This document shows, in pieces, positions 21,053 to 33,553 of a DNA stretch of 64,000 nucleotides. Under the pieces are notes generated by a model. It searched no databases, was not told the origin of the DNA, and was given only the letters and a program-made list of their open reading frames with translations. Source of the stretch: Antennarius striatus (taxonomy: Eukaryota > Chordata > Actinopteri > Lophiiformes > Antennariidae). The stretch spans positions 16,701,501-16,765,500 of the forward strand of contig NC_090797.1 of assembly GCF_040054535.1 (NCBI RefSeq), read 5' to 3'. The translations under genes were made by a program, and so were the position numbers. Numbering within the stretch: the first letter of the stretch is position 1; every line of letters starts with the position of its first letter.

Positions 21053-22261
21053 TGTGGTAACTGGAGAGCCTGGCTACCTCCCTTTGAGTCCGACAATGCC
21101 ACCTCCTGTCACTGGGGAGGAGGACCCACAAAACTTTTCCAAGTGTGGCGTGGCTGACACTATATCTTCCCCGCTGAGGGACAATTGATAAGAGGTGGGT
21201 ATATATAGCTGTATTCAAAATTTATTGCTGCCCCTCAGACATAGCATAAAAACAGAAAAAAAAACCACATTCCCCTTAAAACATTGTTATAAAAGGCTGG
21301 TGGATTCTCCTCAGTCTAGCAAGGCCGGTCCCGCAGATGCAAGACCCCTGCTACGGAGGCCCCTGGTGAAACAAAGGTTAAAAAAATTCGCAGGCCCAAT
21401 ACCAACACAAGCATGCAATAATAAAACTCCACACTTAAAATCTAATAAAAACTATAAAATATCACACCATGTTAAAGTTGTTAAAAGTACACACCGAAGT
21501 CGTGTCTCACCAGTACAATCCCCCTATAAGGTGCAGGCATCAGCGTAGGTCCGGCCTTGTACAATGAGTACCCTACGTCAAAGAGACAGAGAGGAGAACC
21601 ACCAGCACCCCTTAAAAAAATAAAATTCAGGAAGGCAACACATAAGAAATTAAAAGTACAATTTTCCCTATTAAACAGTGGCTGGCCCGGTCCCTTTAAG
21701 AAAAGAACAACCATGTTAGATGTCAGCCTCATTAAAACAATTTAACACAAGCAACTGAACATAACTAAAAGGTGTGGGCCTACTTTTTGGTCTCCTCAGC
21801 TGTCCCACCGCATATTTGGACAGGACAAATTGTGGTTCACGTTCTGTCTACCAAACAAACCAGCAATTTGACCAACATATCCCAATGCCTTTACATAAAA
21901 TATTCAATAAAAATATGTATTTTCAGTCATTTACCCGTACAGCCTGGCAGCTCAGGTCTCAGTGAAGTAAATCATTGAGGTGTCATTGCTGAAATCTGTG
22001 TCCTCTAAGCAAATGACAATTATCCTGGTAAAATAAATGAATAGGCATTTAGAAGATCAAAGAGCAGTGAGTAACATTTTACCATGAAGTACCTGCAGAC
22101 AAGTGAGCGCAGCTCCCACAACCAACGAACCGAAAACCTCAAGGAGAGTCATCCTACCGTCAAACATTTATCACCTCCTAATTGGACCCAAAACATGTGA
22201 CCTGGCCGTTGAGTGGATGTGATGCAGCTGTGTTGTCTGCCTGCCTGTGTAGGTTCCCACA
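21053..22261 (-). repeat. Gypsy-1 3' LTR (1209 bp)
   Basis: Matches 27853-28866 except for a 336-bp block (21726-22061) that is not in the other LTR. Confidence 0.85.
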
Positions 22262-25200
22262 CTCATTTCTCCCAAAAGGAGTCGTCGCCCCCGACAACCA
22301 ACCGGCAAAGCCAGGAGATGCAGCAGCCCTTATCACCCCCACATCACCACTGGATACTGTGGACCTGGGTAGGTTGTGAGGGTTCTTGTGTGTTCCGGCG
22401 GTTACTCTCTGGGTGTGCCTAAGACCTGGCGACCTGTCGCAAGGTTGGAGGTTCCCCCCATTTCCACTTTTGTCACCATCGTCAGGTGACCCCAGGTCGC
22501 CACTACTATTGTCCTCATTCAAATTGCCATTCTCAACCTCATGCGCTTCCAAAACTTTGTTGATGGCCGATGGTGGCAGATCTGAGTTGACAGCAGCTAT
22601 TGGAGTCGGTCTGGCTTCTTCTATCCAAGCAAGGGTATCTTCATCGCTACAAAATGAGTTATTTCCTGAGCGAGCAGATGTGGATGGTTGAGGGACCGTT
22701 AGTGGTGATGGTATTGTCTCTAGTTGCGATGCTCTGATCTGTTCTGTGGACTTGTTGGACATTACCAGTTCCATTGGCCAATGCTACAGTGTAGGGTCCA
22801 CCAGACTCAATTGGCACCCTGACAACCTTGTACAGTGCCGGCGACCAGACATCCTGGATCTTGTGACGCCCTTGGCAGCGATGATCTTTCAGGTAGACCA
22901 ATTGACCCTCTGTAAAGTCCTAATCACAGACACCTAGATTATGCTTATGCTGCCTGTAATTTGCAGCTTCCTCCAAATTCTTGCGGGCTAATTCATGGGT
23001 TACCTGAATCCGCTCCTGATGTTGCAGGACCCATTCATCCCAAGAACTTGTTACCTCAGTGTCGTCTGCTCCTAAGAGGAAATCAATGGGAAGTCGAGGT
23101 GACACACCAAACATCAATGACTAGGGAGAATGGCCAGTGGAGCGGTGGGTTGAGGTGTTATATGCCCACACCAGCTGAGAGATGTACTTTGGCCATGCCC
23201 TCTTCTTCTCTGTAGCGAGTGATCGGAGGAGGTCATGGAGAGTTCTGTTAAATCTCTCACACTGACCATTCCCTTGGGCATGGTATGCTGTTGTTCTGGA
23301 CTTCTCAATCCCATACAGCTGGCACAACTGTGCAATAAGTGCACTCTCAAAATTCCTCCCTTGGTAAGAATGTATTCTTTTGGGCACCCCAAACCGGTTG
23401 AACCAGCAGTCGACGAGGACTCTTGCCACCGTACTAGCGGTTTGGTCTTTAGTTGGGATTGCCTGTGTGTACTTGGAGAAAACATCTGTCATGACCAAGA
23501 CATTTTCCTTACCATCCGTTGCAGACTCAAGTAGGGTGAAATCTATGGCAAGTACTTCTAGTGGCTGCTGAGCCAGCAAGACCCCCTGGTAAGTCTTGAC
23601 TTTCGGCTGGACTGCTTTAGATAGCACACAACGTTGGCAATTCTGGCAATACCTTTCGATATCCACTCTCATCCCTGGCCAGTAACAACGTTGCCTCGCC
23701 AGGTCAGTAGTCCGCCGTACTCCCTGGTGTCCATGCTGATCATGGAGACCCCAGAGCAGCTCCTGGTGAAGACACTGGGGCAGGAGTAATTGGGTGTACA
23801 CTCTCCATGTGGGGCAGTTGCCTTTCGATATAGCAGGCCATCCTTCTCCAGGATACGGTCCCACTGTCGGAGAAGCTGTTGCACATCTTTAGCGAGTTTG
23901 GCTCACTGCTCCTTGCTAGGGGGCGTCCCTAGTCTCCAAAAAGGCAGAAAGGCTTTCAAAACCGGATCTTCCTCCTGCAACGTTGCCAGTTGAGCATTTG
24001 ATCGACTTGGAAGGACTCCAATTTGGTGAGCCATAGCCTCCTCAGTTCTGTCATGGGGGAGCAACTGGGGCGCTTCCTTCCCCACCTGGCCAGCTTCCAG
24101 CTCTGTAGTCTCCACCTGGGTACTATACTGGCGAGAAAGGGAATCGGCATTAGCATTATTTTTGCCAGGTCGATAGTGCGCAGTGAAGTCAAAAGCTGCC
24201 AACTGGGCAACCCATCTTTGTTCGGTAGCTCCCAGCTTCAGAGTCTGGAAATGACTTAAAGGGTTATTGTCAGTATAAACCACACATTTGCTACCAAGCA
24301 AATACTCTCTGAACTTTTCAGAAACTGCCTATTTTAAGGCTAGGAACTCCAGCTTCATGGAGCTATAATTCTTCATGTTACGCTCTGAACCACGCAGCGA
24401 GCAACTAGCGTATGACACTGGTCGCAGTTTCCCCTCCTTCTCCTGGGACAGGACTGCGCCTAGTCCTTGGTGACTAGCATCTATCTCCAAGATAAAGGGC
24501 TTGGTGAAATCAGCAAAAGCTAAAATGGGAGCAGTGGTCAACCTCCTCTTCAACTCAGTGAAACTTCTCTCACATTCTCCAGTCCACATACCAGGTAGGA
24601 CTGCAGCTGGCCTGGTCCTACTCATCTTTGCAGCCTTGATTACATCTGCCACTAGTCGGTGAAGTGGAGCTGCTAACTGGGCAAACCCCTTGATGAAACG
24701 ACGGTAATAACTAACCCAAGGAACGACCGGACTTCCGTCACATCGCTGGACCTTCTCCAATGACTCACAGCGGATACTTTCTCCGGATCTGTTGCCACAC
24801 CTTCTTTGGATACACGATGTCCTAGGTACTGCACGTCCGTCCTGAAAAAGTGGCACTTATAACTCAGCTTTGCCTTAAGTCCTTTCTGTTGAAGTCGACT
24901 GAGGACCATCTCCAGTCTCTGTAAATGCTGAGCAACAGAGGAAGAAAATTTATAACATCATCTAGATATAAAAGGACAGAGTGAAAGCTCTGGTCACCAA
25001 ATATTCGCTCCATGAGCCCCTGAAAGGTCCCGGGGGCATTGCATAGTCCGAATGGCATCCTTTCAAACTCAAAAAGGCCAAACGGGGTGCAGAATGCTGT
25101 CTTTGGTTTATCCTTCTCAGCAACAGCAACCTGATTGTAGCCACTAGCCAAGTCCAAAGTTGAGAACCACTGGGCACCCGACAAGGCGTCCAATGACTCC

Positions 25201-25646
25201 TCAATGCAGGGCAACGGGTAGGCATCCTTTCTCGTCTTGGCGTTGAGTTGGCGGTAATCAACGCACATCCGTAGCTCTCCAGTTTTCTTTTGCACCAGAA
25301 CAATGGGTGACGCATAAGGACTGCTGCTCTCTCTAATCACTTTGCTATTCAGAAGCTCTTTGATATGGTCTTTTACAGCCTGCCACTGTGTAGGGGGTAT
25401 TCGTCTATATCTTTGCCGAACTGGGGCGTCATCTAGAAGGGGTATCTCGTGCACAATCTCATCTGTGCAACCAAGATCTCCATCATGTTTAGCAAAGATC
25501 CCACTATACTTCAACAGCTGTTTTACTTGGCCTCCTCTTCAGGTGAAAGCTCTGACCAATGTAATGCTGCAAGAGCTTCTGAAATGGAGCTAGCTGCCCC
25601 GTCAGCGGTGTGTAAATTAACTAATGCAACATCACCATCTTCCCCT
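22178..25646 (-). pseudogene. Gypsy-1 pol: RT, RNase H, integrase
   Basis: Reverse transcriptase (25514 down to about 24700) has SPYASPIVLVQKKTGELRMC, STLDLASGYNQVAV and the catalytic LLYLDDVI, then a frameshift near 24955 and another near 24750. RNase H (24600-23950) shows LEIDASHQGLGAVLSQ and VVYTDNNPLSHF. Integrase (23864-22660) has the HHCC zinc-binding end (HQGVRRTTDLARQRCYWPG... CQNCQRC) and the DDE core, but the second catalytic position reads IHSYQGRNFES, with Tyr where these integrases have Asp. The C-terminal tail runs into the LTR (stop at 22178). Dead as written. Confidence 0.85.
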
Positions 25647-27605
25647 TCAAACCTCAGTTGCTGTTTGAATGCCCTCTACTGCGTGTAACATCCCCAACAC
25701 CTGCTTTGAGTGGACTGTGACACCCGTAGATCCTACATTAACTATAGGAACATATGTCACCCCATCTGATACACTGACTAATGACGGGGACAACAGTAAA
25801 CCTGGTGCGAGGTCTGAGCCACCCGGCTCCAACATGTCAGCAGGGGGCATCTATGGAACTTTCGGACAGGTGACCTTGACAAACTTAAGTGACCCCGCCG
25901 GTATAAATTCCCCACCCCTTTCTAGGACTCTCACCCGACCCTCATGAGTAACATGGCAAGCATCTTGGCGGCGACATAGGCGGAGAGCAGACTCCCAGCA
26001 AGACTCAGCCCAAACAGTACCTAAAAAAACGAATAAATCCTCACCCTGTTGTGCAAACAGCTCTTTGTAGCACTGGGCAATAACATTCATTCCTAACAGC
26101 CCAGGAATAGAGTGTCGCGATGTACTAGGGGCATCCTTCACCACCAAAACCACCCGCCCCGGAAGGGTTCTACCCAATACCTGGATATCCAACTCTAAAT
26201 AACCCACATATTGGATGTCTAAGCCGTTTGCCGCTTTTAAAGCCAACCACCCACATGACTTGAGCCTAGGTGCACCCCAGTGTTGAAAAACATCCTTAAA
26301 AAGGGACTCAGTGATTGTTGTCACCATTGAACCAGTATCTAATAAGCACTTGACTTTAACGCCCCCCATCTTCACCTCCACTACGGGGCATTTACCTACA
26401 CGTGAGATTGGGTTATTTGAGGGGAGCAAAACCTTATCAGAGGGACTTGGACCGTTTGTCACAACACTGGGATCAATATGATTCGTACCTGACTGCTCTG
26501 ATGCGGTAGAATTCTCCTCAAGCTGGGTGTTAGGTAGACTGGCTGTTCGCTGTCTTAGTCCCTGTCGACACTGACGGAGGATATGCCCAGGCTTTCGGCA
26601 CCAGAGACAGATGGGTTGACCTTCTGGGGTGAACTGATAATTGGCATTACGAGGACGAGAAGTAGGCTGGTTTAACACAGCTTCTATCTTAGACAGACTT
26701 TCTAACATCTTATTGATTTGTGACTGCTGTTGTTTAAGTTGTTCCTGCAGAACAGACAGTCCCAACCTGTCTTCCACCTCCACTGCATGACAAGCACCCT
26801 CGGCATTCAAATCCACACCACAGTGGTGAAGCCCTGCTCAAATTTGTCTAGGGGGATGCTCACCCTCCTCCATCCATTTAATTGCTTCATGCTGCAACTC
26901 AATGAAAGCAACTGCTGGGTTTTGTCACACAATACTCTTTAGCTCCCTTCTTAAGGAGATGTCACGTACATGCTCCATAAATTGATCTCTAACCAAGGTA
27001 TCTGGGTGTGTCAACCGCTCAGGATAGGCACGTTCTATTTGTTCAATCAGAGCCCAAAGAGAATGTGAGAACTCTTTTAGAGACTCTCCATCACTCTGTT
27101 TCCTGTCAAAGAATTATCTTTGCATGCTGACAAAGGAGGCAGAAGAACCATAGACCTCCTTCAGAATTCTTACAATCGTGTCTGGATTCTCCCGCTCAGC
27201 CAAAGAACGGAATTGGATTTCAGCTTTTGCCTCCCCTTCTAGGTGATCATAAAGGAAGAGGGCCTTTTCTCTAGTGCTCATGTTCCTATCCCTTACACAT
27301 GACTCAATATTTTCTATCCAATCATAAATCTGGATATTAGAATTAGACTTTGAGCCAGAGAAGTAGGGGCACTTTCTCTCTCTCTGAATATAGACAACAT
27401 GTTCTGGTCTAGGTTGAGGACCAGAAACATTTGGTGAGCTTCCATCACCACTGGGGGCTATCCCACCAGTAGTAGTGCTATTACCAGAGGTACCTGCATT
27501 GGCACCTCTACCTCTCTGGAGTTGTTCATTGGCCACTCGTAATCTCTGTACTTCCTCTCGAAGAGTCAGGAGTTCATTAGGTACATGTTCCTCCACCATA
27601 CTCAT
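25647..27605 (-). pseudogene. Gypsy-1 gag with zinc knuckle and protease
   Basis: Gag starts at ATG 27605 (MSMVEEHVPNELL), with a short coiled coil (LREEVQRLRVANEQLQR), a Ser/Thr/Gly linker, and a capsid-like region (CPYFSGSKSNSNIQIYDWIE; FLYDHLEGEAKAEI). An in-frame TAA at 27112-27114 interrupts it. Downstream in the same register are a CCHC knuckle (CLWCRKPGHILRQC, about 26605) and an aspartic protease with CLLDTGSMVTTI (about 26330). A TAG at 25851-25853 separates this from the pol N-terminus. Same reading frame throughout, so gag-pro-pol was probably one polyprotein. Confidence 0.8.
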
Positions 27606-27852
27606 CTTGTTAGTTTGAATAGTCCCACAAACAAAAATGAAAATGAAATGGTACCAAACACACAAAAAAAAACAAGTTGAGTGGTAGTCACTGGCCTTTG
27701 GGTCCCATTGTGGTTTGTTCCGAGTGTCCAGCTGTTGTCTCCTGATGTCCAGAGCCAGCCACTGTTTCAATTTAAAACCAGAATACACAAGCAAAAGCAT
27801 ACAGCAAAACACAATACCAATGCCTCATTTAATCCTGCCGACAACGCTGAAA

Positions 27853-28866
27853 TGTGGTAACTGGAGAGCCTGGCTACCTCCCTTTGAGTCTGACAATGCC
27901 ACCTCCTGAGACTGGGCAGGAGGACCCACAAAACTTTTCCAAGTGTGGCGTGGCTGACACTATATCTTCCCCGCTGAGGGACAATTGATAAGAGGCGGGT
28001 ATATATAGCTGTATTCAAAATTTATTGCTGCCCCTCAGACATAGCATAAAAACAGAAAAAAACAAAAACATTCCCCTTAAAACATTGTTATAAAAGGCTG
28101 GTGGATTCTCCTCGGTCTAGGAAGGCCGGTCCCGCAGATGCAAGACCCCTGCTACGGAGGCCCCTGGTGAGACAAAGGTAAAAAAAAACACAGGCCCAAT
28201 GCCAACACAAGCATGCAATAATAAAACTCCACACTTAAAATCTAATAAAAACTAAAATATCACACCATGTTAAAGTTGTTAAAAGTACACACCGAAGTCG
28301 TGTCTCACCAGTACAATCCCCCTATAAGGTGCAGGCATCAGCGTAGGTCCGGCCTTGTACAATGAGTACCCTACGTCAAAGAGACAGTTAGAGAGGAGAA
28401 CCACCAGCACCCCTTAAAAAAATAAAATTCAGGAGGGCAACACGTAAAAAGAAATTACAAGTACAATTTTCCCTATAAAACAGTGGCTGGCCCGGTCCCT
28501 TTAAGAAAAGAACAACCATGTTAGATGTCAGGGTTTGTGTCAGGGTTTGAACTTCGCCAGGAGAGGTCACTATAACTGAAGCTTCGAGTAATTAACCCAT
28601 TTTTGAACCAGTTGGCTCAAATGATTCAGGGCTTCACAAAAGCTTCATTTGCCCATCACTATCAAATAGCAGTGAGTAACATTTTACCATGAAGTACCTG
28701 CAGACAAGTGAGCGCAGCTCCCACAACCAGCGAACCGAAAACCTCAAGGAGAGTCATCCTACCGTCAAACATTTATCAACTCCTAATTGGACCCAAAACA
28801 TGTGACCTGGCCGTTGAGTGGATGTGATGCAGCTGTGTTGTCTGCCTGCCTGTGTAGGTTCCCACA
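27853..28866 (-). repeat. Gypsy-1 5' LTR (1014 bp) with hAT-like insert
   Basis: Matches the 3' LTR except 28531-28667, which replaces the 336-bp block found there. The replacing sequence ends in CATTTGCCCATCACTA, the reverse of the TAGTGATGGGCAAATG terminus common to fish hAT-type elements. Confidence 0.8.
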
Positions 28867-28982
28867 ATAGCAATACACTTACACACAGATATAAACATTT
28901 GTATGGTCATGGGATGTAATACAAAGAATAAAGGAAAGATAAATGAGTAAATATGAGATAACTTATATACATTATTCTAACA
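28867..28982 (-). repeat. Retroviral 3' LTR, inner part
   Basis: On the minus strand the LTR begins TGTTAGAATAATG at 28982, directly after a purine tract (AGGGGGGAAA). It continues leftward into the gypsy insertion and resumes at 21052. Confidence 0.65.
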
Positions 28983-29119
28983 TTTCCCCCCTGTTTATCA
29001 CATATTTGCTCAAATCCTCACATCACTGTATCAACTTCTTCATAATGATTTTCAGCTGCCAGTTCATTTTTATGAGCACAAACATGCTTACACTCAGAGA
29101 TCATGTTTATACGTTTAAG

Positions 29120-29600
29120 TCATAATCCTCACTGTCATCGTCGTTGTAGCCATCAGGAGCAAGTAAAGGGTACATTTGAGCCATGCTTTCTCCCATAGGC
29201 AAAGTAGCTGTGGTGATTAAACGGTTAACAAGAGAACACAGTCAAGGTATACAACAACATCCACACAAAATAATAGTTGCAGTGAGAACTCCAATTGAAA
29301 CTAAAACTGAGGTCACTAAGGCCCAACATCGTATAACCTGTTTTAAACACTTAGGGGTCATTTTGGCTGAAATCCGGAGCCCTCTAACAGGATTGGTGTC
29401 TTGTAAGATCTTCACTGACTTTCAGATCTCACCAGTCTCTATAAGTGTGGATCCACCCTATTATCAGGCTTTAGCTCACCTCCCCAATCGGGCCTTCAGC
29501 CAAAATGACCTTTGCTTGTTGTATGAATTCAGCTTGACCTCTCTGCTACTTTCACAATGGTGGGGGTCATTCAGCAATACCTAATGTGGTCCTTCCCGCT
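29120..29600 (-). pseudogene. ERV envelope transmembrane-subunit remnant
   Basis: A minus-strand frame with stops shows a hydrophobic stretch (LVSIGVLTATIILCG) followed by a Cys cluster and a short cytoplasmic tail rich in Asp/Tyr, just upstream of the polypurine tract. Position and layout fit the C-terminus of a retroviral TM protein. The surface subunit is not recognisable. Confidence 0.5.
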
Positions 29601-29699
29601 TGGGTACATCCCAGTGCTTCTTCTTTATGCTTAGTTGAGCCGATCCCCTGGCTCAACTAATTGGACTTCCTGCTGGGAGACAAAGGGATTCTCATCAAT

Positions 29700-32200
29700 T
29701 TGTTTTTGGTTTTCCAAGATATTTCTCATATAATCAGCTAAATTAGGTTCATCAACAAATTCCCATTGATTTTTAAAGTGGGGTAAGGTCTTCCAAAAAG
29801 CATTTCACAGGGTGTTAACCCTGAAGTACATGGAATATTAATAGTTTTACCAAGTCTACACATTGTGTCCATGGTCTTCCTGTTACCTCACTACACTTTC
29901 TCATCTGTTCTGATCATTCCATTCATTGTTTACACTAGACCAGCACTTCGAGGGTGGTGCGCCTAATGGTATTTTTTTAAATTGATATAAAGCATTACTC
30001 CGATCTTTTTCACAACTTGATTAACAAAGTGAGCACCATTATCACTATAAATTGTCTCAGTAATACTGTATCTGGGAATGATGTCTTTACAAAGCGCTTT
30101 CACCACCCTCCAAGCATCTGGGTGTTTGGTTGGAAAGAGTTCTATCCATTTTAAAAGGCATTTATTATGACCAAGCAGTACTCTCTACCTTCACTTTTAT
30201 TTAACTCTATAAAGTCGATATAGATACTTTGAAATAAATATAAAGGTGTAGGGACTCATCCTCTACATAGTCTTAAATTAGTCTTGTAATTTGTATTTAG
30301 CGCATATTAAGCATGATCTACAAATTTATTTATTTATTTTTTTTAATATGAGGTGTCTGTCCTACCATCCCTCCAGTTGAGACATGTGTAACACCATGGC
30401 TCAAAACAGCCATCCATTTGTGGAAGTTTCTGGGTAGGACGAGTTTATTGCTGGGTAATACATAGATGTCTTTTCACAAAATTGCTCCATTCTTTTTCCA
30501 AATTTCTTGTTCAGATTCAGGACTTTGTTGTTGCATTTCTTTTAGTATTGTATCAACTAAAGTTGATTTTTCTTCTACAGTTAACACATGAATCTGTTCT
30601 GCTGCGGCTACTTTAGTTGTTTTATCTGCAAAGGCATACTAACATGTCTGTCTAAATTTTCATGTCCTTATTTTTTACCAATTTACATGTTTCAGTTAAC
30701 ACTGCTAGTTCAGGTGCATGAGCTGAATAATTTGACAGTAAATGTTCAGCTTTTACTACAGTTTTTTGTGTTACTACTGCATGTCCTGTTTGTGTTTTTC
30801 CTAGTTAATTTTTCTGAGAGGAACCATCTACAAATAGCGCTTCTCCTGTTTCGAGTGGTTGATCTTTTAAATCATTTCTGCTTTTAGCTGTCTTTTCTGC
30901 TACCTCCTGACAATCATGTTTAGTCCCATCTTCAGGAAGTGGTAACAATGTAGCTGGGTTTAACGTAGTTCACCACTCTATAGTCAGATGAGGTTAAGAT
31001 AAAATGTTTCCATACTATACAGATGTCTTCAGGTGATAAAAACGTCATATTAGTCTTCAAGAACAGAGCAGAGACAGGATGTGGTACTCTCAGAATTAAA
31101 GGATGAAACAAGACTTTCGTAGCGCTTGTTTCCACAGCCATAGATACTACAATGACTAACACAGTGTGGCAATGCACACGCCACACTGTCCAATTTAGAT
31201 GAGGCATACGGTATTGGCTTCATTTTATCTCCATATTTTTGTACCAAAACTGAGGTCATGAAATGACCTTTACAATCTACCATTTGAATAAAAGGTTTAC
31301 TGTAATCTGGCAAAGCTAGATACCAGAGTTTGCTTTATTTTACAAAAGGCATCTTCAGCCTCTACTGTCTATTTTAGAGGTGCTGTTATTTTAAGGTCTT
31401 CATCATACATCATTTTACTCAAAGGTGAGGTTATTTCCACATAGTTTGGCACCCAGTTTCTACAATAATTTGTCAAACCTAAAAATGACATCATCTGCTT
31501 TTTATTTTGCGGTTTAGGCGATTGAAGAATTGCAGTTTTCCTGTCTTCTACTATTGTTCTCCCTCCTGCACTCAGATTATGTCCCAATTATTTCACCTGT
31601 TGTTTACACATCTGTGATTTATTTTTACTCACTTTATATCCCTCCTCAGCCAAATGTTTCAAAAAGGCCACTATATCTCTTTTACATGTTTCTTCGTCAA
31701 GTGATGTAAGCAAAATATCATCCACATAAATCAGGATTTGACTATTTCCTGGAGGTTGTAATTTTGCCATGCTGGCATTCATTGTCTAAGAGTGAATGAT
31801 TGAACTCTCTCAATACCCATGGGGCAGTCAAATGCAAACCAAACTGACTATTTTTATCAACAGGTATAGAGAAAATGCATTACTGATGTCTACAACAGTG
31901 AACACTTCGGTATCTGGTCTGAGTGAATATGGCAAGGTGTAGGGGTCTGGGATGCATGGGGCTCTCTGAAAGACAGCATTATATATGGCCTGTAAATCTT
32001 GAACTATGTGCCATCCTACAGACACTGCTTGCTTTTTTTTTTTTTTTAACTAGGAAAACTGGAGTATTGTATGGTGAATCATTACATTTCATTATCAAAC
32101 CTGCAGCTGTTAAATTATTAATTACTGGTTTTATACCTCTATATGGATCCTGTTTCAATGACAGTATGTCTCTGGTAATAATAACTTTACTACTGCAGCT
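29700..32200 (-). pseudogene. ERV pol remnant: RT, RNase H, integrase
   Basis: RT fragments (32025-31370) include QILIYVDDILLTSL (YVDD catalytic box) and SFLGLTNYCRNWVPNY (connection). RNase H-side fragments (31313-30930) include [15 protein letters not shown]. Integrase is recognisable only as SDNGAHFVNQVVKKIG near 30030-30060, in a stretch with multiple stops. At least six frame breaks were seen. The intervening low-quality stretch 30100-30900 is the RNase H/integrase junction in decayed form. Confidence 0.7.
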
Positions 32201-32444
32201 GCATTAGTCTCTCCATCTGAATAGACATAACTTACAGTGACTCTTGCTGGTGTGGCTTTAGTTAAACTCTTTTCATAATTCTCGTCAAGCCCTGGTGTGG
32301 TTCTGTACCAGAGTGTGATGTGCAGATCCTCCTCTGACATTTTGTCCTGTAATTTACATCCCATCTTTTCTCCCTCTGTCATCAGAGCTGTGGTTCTCAT
32401 GAGGTGTTTTATTTGGAACATCAAGGGAGTAATGATAAGACAGT

Positions 32445-32915
32445 TCACCTGTTCCCTGGAGAACAAAAATGTCTCCTTTTTGCAGCTCTGCTTTTCTTGA
32501 GTACAATGTTTCCCTCAAAACTTAGCATTAGCATTAATGCTAATCCTAGTAATAGCAGACCATCATGGCGTAGTAGGTTTACAGGACAATCAGGAAACAT
32601 TAATATGGACATCTGACAGGACTGTCCTTGGGGATCTCTCAACCAAACAGGTTCTGATTGTGGTACAGCGGACATTTTGCCATTAGCAGCTCTCACTATC
32701 ACACTCTGGTCACTTCGTCTGGAGCCTGGAATAGACTCTTTACACGTCGTTCTACACGCACCAGTATCACACAAGAAAGTCACAACTTTTCCATTTACCA
32801 ATAGCGTTATTTCTGGTTTTACTTCGTCCATTAACAACAAATCTTGTAAATTTATAAGAACGTCTTTTGTATCACATTCCACATTAAACTCTTCCTCTCT
32901 TTTCTTTTCTGTCAA
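32445..32915 (-). pseudogene. ERV aspartic protease remnant
   Basis: 156-codon minus-strand frame with VVTFLCDTGACRTTC (catalytic DTGA) and the flap-side region SVIVRAANGKMS. It ends in a frame that no longer joins the RT. Function lost by context. Confidence 0.7.
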
Positions 32916-33230
32916 TGAATCACATTCTTCTAGTCAATCTTAATCTACTCTTTCCTTATCAGGACAATCTCTAGCTACTGTATATGTCCTTCCTTCCCAC
33001 CTGACATGTTCTATGTAGCTCCAACTCTTCCAACTCCTCCTCTATGTCTTCTGCCTCCAAAGCTACCTCTAAAACCTCCCTGATAGAATATTTTTCTTCT
33101 TTCTGATAAAAGGCTCCTGCTGACTTCCTGTTTCTTTTCTTTCACTACTTTCTCTTATCAACATGCTCAAATTTTCTAAATAATTCCTGTTCAATATTCC
33201 TATTAAAGTAAACCCCTTTTTATGATATGG

Positions 33231-33475
33231 TGCCAAAATAAAACATTTATTACCGCATATTTACCCCATAATTTGAACTGACTCAATGGGTAATGTCAAT
33301 TTCATCCTTTCATACTTTCAATGGGCTTATCAGTCACACAATGCACAATCACACTGATCTTCCCATACGCATATGGTTGGATCTTATCAAACACACACTA
33401 ACTTGGGTGACCTTATTTCAGCCTTGAAATGAGGCTTGCATAGCACTTTCATACTAAGCAGCCCTCCTCTATAGT
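33231..33475. other. No recognisable feature
   Basis: AT-rich flank between the ERV remnant and the Rex1-like LINE. No ORF, LTR or TIR seen. Confidence 0.5.
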
Positions 33476-33498
33476 ATACAGAGAATATATCGGTCATC

Positions 33499-33510
33499 TG
33501 CGCATGCGCG
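33499..33510. promoter_or_regulatory. NRF-1-type motif 1
   Basis: TGCGCATGCGCG fits the palindromic NRF-1 consensus YGCGCAYGCGCR. It lies in the 5' UTR of the Rex1-like LINE and is repeated at 33542-33553. Confidence 0.5.
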
Positions 33511-33541
33511 ATGACGAGATCCCCAGAATATATCAGTCATC

Positions 33542-33553
33542 TGCGCATGCGCG
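33542..33553. promoter_or_regulatory. NRF-1-type motif 2
   Basis: Second TGCGCATGCGCG, 43 bp after the first, within a duplicated block of about 30 bp. Confidence 0.5.

Larger units (their letters stand above)
21053..28866 (-). mobile_element. Ty3/gypsy LTR retrotransposon 1, complete, TSD ATAG
   Basis: Full-length element read on the minus strand. 5' LTR 27853-28866, 3' LTR 21053-22261; both are bounded on the plus strand by TGTGGTAACTGG...TTCCCACA. ATAG repeats flank it at 21049-21052 and 28867-28870. A purine-rich tract (GGGAGAAATGAG on the minus strand) precedes the 3' LTR. Gene order gag-PR-RT-RNaseH-integrase identifies Ty3/gypsy. It is inserted into the retroviral LTR 20639-28982. Several frame breaks make this copy inactive. 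Confidence 0.9.
28983..33230 (-). mobile_element. Endogenous retrovirus remnant (class I/epsilon-like), antisense
   Basis: Minus-strand order is protease, reverse transcriptase, RNase H, integrase, envelope remnant, then purine tract and LTR. The gag region and 5' LTR were not found; sequence right of about 33230 is unrelated. The protein style (DTGA protease, YVDD reverse transcriptase) is that of gamma/epsilon-like fish ERVs. Heavily decayed. Confidence 0.75.

Noticed and set aside
29183..29584. 133-codon plus-strand frame
   Set aside because: The meaningful reading is the minus strand, which shows the retroviral TM tail; the plus frame is a shadow.
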